Assembly (NCBI RefSeq): GCF_023204835.1
Contig: NZ_CP096270.1
Location: forward strand, 992,001 to 1,056,000
DNA length: 64,000 nucleotides
Reading direction: 5' to 3'
Origin: Salinarchaeum laminariae
GTDB lineage: Archaea > Halobacteriota > Halobacteria > Halobacteriales > Salinarchaeaceae
Shown: positions 58,016-64,000 of the stretch, piece after piece
Layout of the letters: every line of letters begins with the position of its first letter
How positions within the stretch are numbered: the stretch's first letter is position 1
Translations under genes and position numbers: made by a program
Notes under the pieces: model-generated
Told to the model about the DNA's origin: nothing
Database searches by the model: none
The model's input: the letters and a program-made list of their open reading frames with translations, nothing else

Positions 58016-60058
58016 ATGGACGTCGTGGCGTACGACACGGTCGAGCCGGTCGTCGTCTTCGCGGCGAGCGACGCCGACCGGCGAAGCGCCACGACGATGA
58101 CCGGCGACGGCGTCGAGCTGTGCTGCGTCGACGGGGTCGAGGACGCGCTCGCGATGATCGACGACAGCGGCAGGCGGACCGAGCGGCCCGACGGGCCAGT
58201 CGACTGCGTCGTCACTACCGACGAACTGAGCGACGGCACCGGAATCGAGCTCGCAGCGGCGGTCCGGGAGCGCGACGACGATCTCCCGGTGATCTACGTA
58301 CCGGCGTCCGGGAGCGTCGAAGACGCGGAGGCGGCCACTGCGGCGGGTGCGACAGTCTACCTGCCACGAGGACGAGCGGCGTCCGGTGAGCTCGCGGAGC
58401 GCCTCGACGACGTCGTCGAGTCGTACGACCGTCGCCGGCAGCTCACGCGCGAGCGGGAGATGTTCGCGGCGCTCATGGAGAGCGCTCCGCTCCCGCTGTA
58501 CGCCAAGGACGCCGAGGCGCGCCACGTCGCCGTTTCGTCCTACGTAGCCACCGGTCACGAGCAGTCGCCGCTTGGCACCACCGACGTCGATCTCTACGGC
58601 GATGGCGACGCGAAAGCGTTCGAGAGCTACCGCGACGATCGGTCGGTGATCGAGACCGGCGAGCCGATCCTCGAGAAGGTGGCACGCGGTGAGTCCGCCG
58701 TCGGCGAGAAAGGCTGGTACAGCACGACGAAACAGCCCTGGCGGACACCCGACGGCGAGATTCAGGGGCTCGTCGGCGTCACCAGGCCGGTCACCGCGAT
58801 GAAGGAACGCGAGCGAGAGCTCGAACGCCAGCGCTGGCGGCTCGAGCAGTTCGCGGAGTTCACCTCGACGGAGCTGCGCGAGCCGGTCACCACCGCACTC
58901 GACGCGCTGGACCGGGCACGAGCTGCGGACGGATCGCTCGTGACGGACGCCGACGCCTCGCTGGCTGAGATCGACGACGCGCTCGATCGCATGCAGTCGC
59001 TGATCGAAACGCTGCTCACCATGGCTCGGCCGCAGTCCGAGCCGGCCGAACTCGGCTGGATCGACCTCGAGGTGGCCGGCGAGCAGAGCTGGGGCGCGAT
59101 CGAGGGCGCCGCCGCCACGCTCGAGTGTGACGTCGACGAGGCGATCGAGATTCAGGCCGATCCCGACCAGCTTCACCGGCTCCTCGAGCATCTGTTCCGG
59201 GCCGTACTGGACCGCGAGTCGGCTGCCGCCGACAGCGTCCACCTCGGCCTCTCCGAGACGGGTTTTTTCGTCGAGTACGACGGCCCGCCGCTCGATCTGG
59301 ATCCGGCGCCCGACACCGATCCCAACGAGTTCGAGTACCAGGGTGCCGGCCACCGGATGGCGATCGCCCGCGACATCGCGGAGGCCCACGGCTGGTCGAT
59401 CGAGGCCACGCGGGAACCCGACGACTGCCTCCGATTCGTCGTCGACGACTGTCTGTTCCGCCCGGTCGCACTCGCCAGCGCCACCGAGGGCGCCCCGATG
59501 GATATCGGCCAGGCTGCCGACGTCGGCGACGCGGCGCCGCCTGGTGAGGCGACTCGCGAGGACGGACAGTGGACTGTCAGGGGCGGTGGTCGCAACGTCT
59601 GGCAGGACGTCCGCGAGTTCCACGGCGTCTGGACGGACGTGGCGGGCGACGTTCGCGTCGAGGCCCAGGTGACGGATCTCGAACCCGTCCACGAGCGGTG
59701 CAAGGCCGGCGTCGTGCTGTTCGATCCCGCAGATGGCGGCGTACTCTCCTCTATCGGGCTGACGGGAACCGTGGAAACCGAGTCGACCGGCCGGCCGGGG
59801 GATGGCGAGCCGATCACCCTCTCCCCGATCCCGGGCTGGGAGGGGACGGGGCTGTACTACCGGATCGACCGCGTCGGCGACCGGACGATCTCCTCGGCCT
59901 CTCGCGACGGCGAGGACTGGACCGTCGTCGATCATCGGCGGTTCCACGGGCCCGAGCGCGTCGCCGCCGGTCTCCTCGTCTGTAGTCACTCGACGGAGCG
60001 CCTGGCGACGGCGACGTTCGACGACGTCCGGGTCGTGCAGTTGGAGGTGAGCGAGTAG
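58016..60058 (+). CDS. Degenerate sensor kinase (pseudokinase) with receiver-like, PAS, HATPase-like and DUF1349-like domains
   Basis: This is a 680-residue protein. The receiver-like N-terminus (VVFAASDADRRSATTM, CVVTTDELSDGTG) has Thr-Thr where the phosphoacceptor Asp is expected. A PAS-like segment follows (FAALMESAPLPLYAKDAEA). The HisKA-like helix reads FAEFTSTELREPVTTALDAL, with no His at the SHDLRNP position. The HATPase-like part lacks the N-box Asn (HRLLEHLFRAVLDRE) and the DxGxG loop (EYDGPPLD). Residues about 515-675 form a DUF1349-like beta sandwich (GGGRNVWQDVREFHG, YYRIDRVGDRTISS). Its stop overlaps the next gene's GTG. Probably a non-catalytic partner. Confidence 0.8.
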   Translation: MDVVAYDTVEPVVVFAASDADRRSATTMTGDGVELCCVDGVEDALAMIDDSGRRTERPDGPVDCVVTTDELSDGTGIELAAAVRERDDDLPVIYVPASGSVEDAEAATAAGATVYLPRGRAASGELAERLDDVVESYDRRRQLTREREMFAALMESAPLPLYAKDAEARHVAVSSYVATGHEQSPLGTTDVDLYGDGDAKAFESYRDDRSVIETGEPILEKVARGESAVGEKGWYSTTKQPWRTPDGEIQGLVGVTRPVTAMKERERELERQRWRLEQFAEFTSTELREPVTTALDALDRARAADGSLVTDADASLAEIDDALDRMQSLIETLLTMARPQSEPAELGWIDLEVAGEQSWGAIEGAAATLECDVDEAIEIQADPDQLHRLLEHLFRAVLDRESAAADSVHLGLSETGFFVEYDGPPLDLDPAPDTDPNEFEYQGAGHRMAIARDIAEAHGWSIEATREPDDCLRFVVDDCLFRPVALASATEGAPMDIGQAADVGDAAPPGEATREDGQWTVRGGGRNVWQDVREFHGVWTDVAGDVRVEAQVTDLEPVHERCKAGVVLFDPADGGVLSSIGLTGTVETESTGRPGDGEPITLSPIPGWEGTGLYYRIDRVGDRTISSASRDGEDWTVVDHRRFHGPERVAAGLLVCSHSTERLATATFDDVRVVQLEVSE

Positions 60059-62304
60059 TGGAGTTCGCACCGCCGGAGTGGCGCCCGATCCGCGTGGCGG
60101 CGGTCGTCGACAGTGGTGCGGGTGCCACCGATCCCGACACCGCCGACGCCGGCGCGATGGCCCACCTCGATGCGGCGCTGGGCGACGCACCGGACGTCGC
60201 TCTCGAGCGGGTCACTCCCGAGCGCGTGCTGGAGCGGCTCGAGGCCACCTGCGTCCGGATGGATCCCGATCCCGAGCGCGTCGACTGCGTGCTCTGCCCG
60301 AGCGATCCTGGCGAGTGGGAGACCGCGGCGTTCGTCGCCGCCGTTCGCGAGGCAGATCCCGACGTTCCCGTGATCGTCCACCCCGAAACCGGCTCGGTCG
60401 ACGAGGCCGCCGACGTCACGGCAGCGGGGGCGTCCCGGTATCTTCGACAGCCCGGGGCAGCCACCGACGCGACCGGCGGCGATGACCCGGACGCCACGAC
60501 CGAGCTGCTGGAGGCCGTCCGCGACGTCGCCGATCGCCACGACGCGGTCCGGAACGACCGACTCTGTGGCCAGCTACTGCGCGTGATACTCGACGACCTC
60601 CAGCTGGCGATCTTCTTCAAGGACCGGGACGGCCGGCACGTCGCTGCGTCCGCCAGGATCGCCAGCGCGCAGACCGAATCCGTGCTCGGCAAGACCGATC
60701 TCGACCTCTACGAGGACGATATCGGGGAGCAGGCCCGGTCCGGCTACCGCGACGATCTCGCGGTCGCGAGAGACGGGGAACGGATCGTCGAGAAGGAGGA
60801 GCGCCACGAGGCCCGTCACGGCGAGGTCAACTGGTTACGTACGACGAAGGTGCCCTGGTTCGGACCCGACGACGAGCGCCGTGGCCTGATCGGCATCACC
60901 GAGACCATCGACGAGGCGAAGGCTCGCGAGACGGAGCTCGAGCGGGAGCGCCACCGGCTCGAAGCGTTCGCGAGCTTCGCGTCCCACGATCTCCGGAACC
61001 CCGTGAGCATCGCGAGTGGCTACCTGGGGCTCGCCAGGGAGACCGGGAATCCCACCGCGCTCGAGAACGTCGAGGAGTCGCTACAGCGCATGGCGACGCT
61101 CATCGACGACGTGCTCGCGCTCGTCCAGCCCGAGGACACCGACGAAACGATGGCGTGGCTGCATCTTCGGGACGCGATCGAACACGCGTGGGAGCGAATC
61201 GACGCGCCGCGGGCGTCGCTCTCCGTCGCGGTGCCCGAGGGCGTTGCGGTGCTGGCCGCGGACGGGCTGTTCACGCAGCTTTTGGAGAACCTGCTGAAGA
61301 ACTCGGTCCAGCACGTCGGCCCCACCGTCGCGATCGAAGTCGGTCTCACCGCGACTGGGTTCTACGTCGCCGACGACGGCCCCGGCATCGACGCCGAGGA
61401 TCCCGCCCGCGTCTTCGACTACGGCTACACGAACGGTGGCACCGGTCTCGGGCTGGCGATCGTCGATGAGGTCGCCGAGTACCACCGCTGGGAGCCGTCG
61501 GTCGGCGAGCCGATCGACGACGCGGTGGCCGTGCCCGGGACGCCTGATGGACCACCTGGATCACGGGGCTACGACGGCGCCTGTTTCGCGCTCGAACGGT
61601 GCATCCTCCGCACCGACGCCCATCGCCGTGCTACCGAGTGCGACCCCGTCGATCTCGAGGAGTCGGTCGACGTCGGCCCGGTGGCGACGGCTGGTGCCAT
61701 CCAGCGGTTGGAGCCGGGCAGCGTGGTCGACGGAGTCGACGAGCCAGCCGGTCCGGCGGCCTGGCGCGTCGACGGTGGCGGGAAGAACCTCTGGCGCGAC
61801 ATCGAGGAGTACCACCTCGGCTACGCCAACGTTCAGGCCGACGTCCGGATCGTCGCCCGCGCCGTCGACGTCGAGCGCGTCAGCGAGTACTCGAAGGCCG
61901 GCCTGCTCGTCGGCGACTGGCCCGCGGAGGGGCATCCGCTCTCCTTCCTCGGAACGGTCGGCGCCCACGGCTGCGAGTCGATTCACCGCCAGACTGCCGA
62001 CGACGTGCTCTCCATCCGGAACCACTCCGATCGATCGGCCGTCCCGATCTGGCTCAGACTCGACCGCGTCGGCCCGCGCGTGACCTGCTACCTCTCGACC
62101 GACGGCGAGGACTGGGCTCCGGTGGACCAGCACGTGCTCGACCTCGACGGATCGGTCGTGGCTGGTCTCGCCGTCTGTAGCCACAACGCGAGCAGTCGAT
62201 CGACGGCCGTCTTCGATCACGTGCGGATTACGCCCCTGTCGACGGATTCGGCGTCGGCCGGTGGACTGCAAACAACTGAACGGACGCGATCGACGGACGA
62301 GTGA
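60058..62304 (+). CDS. Sensor histidine kinase with PAS and C-terminal DUF1349-like domain
   Basis: This 748-residue protein starts at GTG 60058, overlapping the previous stop (TAGTG). A receiver-like N-terminus (DCVLCPSDPGEWETAAF) also lacks the Asp. The PAS segment is LQLAIFFKDRDGRHVAASAR. HisKA has SHDLRNPVSIA with His310, and the HATPase has N-box LLENLLKNSVQH (about 410-421), DDGPGI near 440 and GGTGLGLAI near 460-468. These motifs are intact, so it should autophosphorylate. Residues about 570-745 repeat the DUF1349-like domain (GGGKNLWRDIEEYHLG, WLRLDRVGPRVTCYLS). It is a paralogue of the preceding protein. Confidence 0.85.
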   Translation: MEFAPPEWRPIRVAAVVDSGAGATDPDTADAGAMAHLDAALGDAPDVALERVTPERVLERLEATCVRMDPDPERVDCVLCPSDPGEWETAAFVAAVREADPDVPVIVHPETGSVDEAADVTAAGASRYLRQPGAATDATGGDDPDATTELLEAVRDVADRHDAVRNDRLCGQLLRVILDDLQLAIFFKDRDGRHVAASARIASAQTESVLGKTDLDLYEDDIGEQARSGYRDDLAVARDGERIVEKEERHEARHGEVNWLRTTKVPWFGPDDERRGLIGITETIDEAKARETELERERHRLEAFASFASHDLRNPVSIASGYLGLARETGNPTALENVEESLQRMATLIDDVLALVQPEDTDETMAWLHLRDAIEHAWERIDAPRASLSVAVPEGVAVLAADGLFTQLLENLLKNSVQHVGPTVAIEVGLTATGFYVADDGPGIDAEDPARVFDYGYTNGGTGLGLAIVDEVAEYHRWEPSVGEPIDDAVAVPGTPDGPPGSRGYDGACFALERCILRTDAHRRATECDPVDLEESVDVGPVATAGAIQRLEPGSVVDGVDEPAGPAAWRVDGGGKNLWRDIEEYHLGYANVQADVRIVARAVDVERVSEYSKAGLLVGDWPAEGHPLSFLGTVGAHGCESIHRQTADDVLSIRNHSDRSAVPIWLRLDRVGPRVTCYLSTDGEDWAPVDQHVLDLDGSVVAGLAVCSHNASSRSTAVFDHVRITPLSTDSASAGGLQTTERTRSTDE

Positions 62305-62419
62305 CCGGTGCCCGATGTGGGCCGTTCGACCGCGGATTCGCTACCACCGAACCGCACGACTGCGACGCTCTATCGGCGTCCCGGAACCCTTTTCCACGGC
62401 GACCGGCAGATAGCTCTCA

Positions 62420-64000
62420 ATGAGCGACCTCGAGGAGGAGTACCGTCTCGAATTCTTCGACCAGGAGGGGTTCGTCCGACGCGAGTGCGTCGAGTGCGGC
62501 GCCCACTTCTGGACCCGCGACGAGGACCGCGAGACGTGCGGCGAGCCGCCGTGTGAGACGTACACCTTCATCGACGACCCCGGTTTCGCCGAGGAGTACA
62601 CGCTGGAGGAGATGCGGGAGGCCTTCCTGTCGTACTTCGAGGAGCACGACCACGAGCGCATCGAGCCCTACCCCGTCGCGGCGAACCGCTGGCGCGACGA
62701 CGTTCTGCTCACGCAGGCGTCGATCTACGACTTCCAGCCGCTGGTGACGTCGGGCGAAACGCCGCCGCCTGCAAATCCGCTGACGATCAGCCAGCCCTGC
62801 ATCCGGATGCAGGACATCGACAACGTGGGCACCACTGGCCGGCACACGATGGCCTTCGAGATGATGGCCCACCACGCGTTCAACGCCCGCGAGGACATCG
62901 AGGACGCCGAGCAGTACGCCTACGAGGGCGAGGTCTACTGGAAGGACCGGACGGTCGAGCTCTGCGAGGGCTTTTTCGAGTCGCTGGGCGCGGACGTCGA
63001 GGGGATCACCTACATCGAAGATCCGTGGGTCGGCGGCGGCAACGCCGGGCCCGCCATCGAGGTCATCTACGAGGGCGCGGAGCTGGCGACGCTCGTCTTC
63101 ATGTCGATGGAGCAAGACCCCGAGGGCGAGTACGAGCTCAAGGACGGGAACCGCTACTCGAAGATGGACACCTACGTCGTCGACACCGGCTACGGGCTCG
63201 AACGCTGGACGTGGGTGAGCCAGGGGACGCCGACCGTCTACGAGGCGATCTACCCCGACCAGATCGCCTTCCTGAAGGACAACGCCGGGATCGAGCTGAC
63301 CGAGGACGAACAGCGGATCGTCCACGACGCCGCCGCGCTCGCCGGCAACATGGACATCGACGAGGCCGAGGATCTCGAGGCTGCCCGCGACGAGATCGCC
63401 GCCGAGATCGGCGTCGACGTCGCGGATCTCGAGGCGCTCGTCGAGCCCCTCGAGAGCATCTACGCCATCGCGGACCACTGCCGCACGCTCGCGTACATGC
63501 TCGGCGACGAAATCGTCCCGAGCAACGTCGGCACCGGCTACCTCGCGCGAATGGTGCTGCGCCGGACCAAGCGACTCGTCGACGAGGTCGGCGTCGACGC
63601 CCCGCTGGACGAACTCGTCGACATGCAGGCAGAGCGCCTGGGTTACGAGAACCGCGATCACGTACGCGATGTCGTGCGAACGGAGGTCGAGAAGTATCGC
63701 GAGACGCTGGAGCGTGGCCGGCGCCGCGTCGAGGACATGGCTGCCGAACACGCCGACGCCGGCGAACCGATCCCGACGCCGGAGCTCGTCGAACTCTACG
63801 ACTCCCACGGCATCCAGCCGGACATGGTCGAGGATATCGCCGCCGAACACGGCGCCGACGTCGACGTCCCCGAGGATTTCTACGGGCAGGTCGCCTCCCG
63901 ACACGACGAGGACGCCGGAGGGATCACGGCCGCCGACGCCGACGAGCGGTTCGCCGACCTCCCCGCGACCGAGCAGCTGTACTACGACGACCAGCAGGGC
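62420..64000 (+). CDS. alaS: Alanyl-tRNA synthetase, archaeal type (5' part)
   Basis: ATG 62420; the gene runs off the right edge after 527 codons. An N-terminal zinc ribbon (Cys23, Cys26, Cys40, Cys45) is the archaeal AlaS feature. Aminoacylation-domain landmarks include [35 protein letters not shown] and [13 protein letters not shown], followed by [20 protein letters not shown]. The editing domain is not visible. It charges tRNA-Ala. Upstream 115 bases hold the promoter; the gene follows the kinase pair with no overlap. Confidence 0.95.
   Translation, partial: MSDLEEEYRLEFFDQEGFVRRECVECGAHFWTRDEDRETCGEPPCETYTFIDDPGFAEEYTLEEMREAFLSYFEEHDHERIEPYPVAANRWRDDVLLTQASIYDFQPLVTSGETPPPANPLTISQPCIRMQDIDNVGTTGRHTMAFEMMAHHAFNAREDIEDAEQYAYEGEVYWKDRTVELCEGFFESLGADVEGITYIEDPWVGGGNAGPAIEVIYEGAELATLVFMSMEQDPEGEYELKDGNRYSKMDTYVVDTGYGLERWTWVSQGTPTVYEAIYPDQIAFLKDNAGIELTEDEQRIVHDAAALAGNMDIDEAEDLEAARDEIAAEIGVDVADLEALVEPLESIYAIADHCRTLAYMLGDEIVPSNVGTGYLARMVLRRTKRLVDEVGVDAPLDELVDMQAERLGYENRDHVRDVVRTEVEKYRETLERGRRRVEDMAAEHADAGEPIPTPELVELYDSHGIQPDMVEDIAAEHGADVDVPEDFYGQVASRHDEDAGGITAADADERFADLPATEQLYYDDQQG

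Noticed and set aside
58004-60190. Long minus-strand open frame (about 728 codons) over the pseudokinase
   Set aside because: Composition of a shadow frame; the plus-strand reading has recognisable receiver, PAS and DUF1349-like domains.
62417-63904. Long minus-strand open frame over alaS
   Set aside because: The plus strand is clearly alanyl-tRNA synthetase; the reverse reading is Val/Asp/Arg-rich without motifs.
1-64000. CRISPR array, tRNA, rRNA or intact insertion sequence
   Set aside because: No regularly spaced direct repeats, no tRNA-like T-loops in a cloverleaf context and no transposase motif was recognised on either strand.

Overview
The window comes from a haloarchaeon (class Halobacteria). 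It is GC-rich, its proteins are strongly acidic, and several exported proteins carry twin-arginine plus lipobox signals. It also has haloarchaeal families (HalOD1, a halobacterial transducer, TrmB-type regulator, Hel308, KEOPS Cgi121, archaeal-type AlaS). Many genes have an AT-rich TATA-like element about 25-30 bases before the start codon, which suggests leaderless transcripts. The genus cannot be fixed from the sequence alone. No rRNA, tRNA, CRISPR array or intact transposase was recognised.

Layout. 1-6.3 kb: a partial archaeal KH protein, pterin carbinolamine dehydratase, a histone-deacetylase-fold hydrolase, a HAD hydrolase, and two overlapping moeA genes, the second fused to a periplasmic-binding-protein-like domain. 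6.4-12 kb: a branched-chain amino acid type ABC transporter, with livHMGF facing a convergent livJ. 12-19.3 kb: SDR, HalOD1, GDPD, a membrane protein with five DUF1508 repeats, DUF371, a small metal-binding protein, an enolase-superfamily enzyme, cupin and a membrane protein. 19.4-26.8 kb: a tightly overlapped seven-gene type IV pilus-like operon (ATPase, platform protein, five small pseudopilin-like or anchored proteins). It is followed by a decayed secreted hydrolase and a pilin-like protein carrying sugar-binding-like domains and a PKD domain.

29-46 kb: mostly housekeeping. There is a PhnP-like metallo-hydrolase, an AAA ATPase with a His/Asp tail, a methyltransferase, an ACT protein, hisB and hisA separated by an MFS/TrmB pair, a transducer, and the hel308-cgi121 pair. 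46-54 kb: HAD, a lipoprotein, an 860-base stretch with no convincing gene, and a metal-homeostasis cluster (putative 10-TM metal exporter behind a palindromic operator and a short leaderless ORF, UspA, P1B-type ATPase). A VapBC pair and a cobalamin adenosyltransferase follow.

54.6-56.9 kb: two pairs of inverted copies of a structured dispersed repeat surround an unknown gene and a 28-residue membrane peptide; a fifth copy is at 30.0 kb. 56.9-64 kb: SppA-like protease, then two tandem sensor-kinase paralogues, the first apparently a pseudokinase and the second with intact motifs, both ending in a DUF1349-like lectin-fold domain. Last is the start of alaS.

The most unusual items are the kinase/pseudokinase pair, the covarying dispersed repeat, the pilin-like protein whose PKD domain is split by an inserted domain, and the leader ORF/operator arrangement of the metal exporter.
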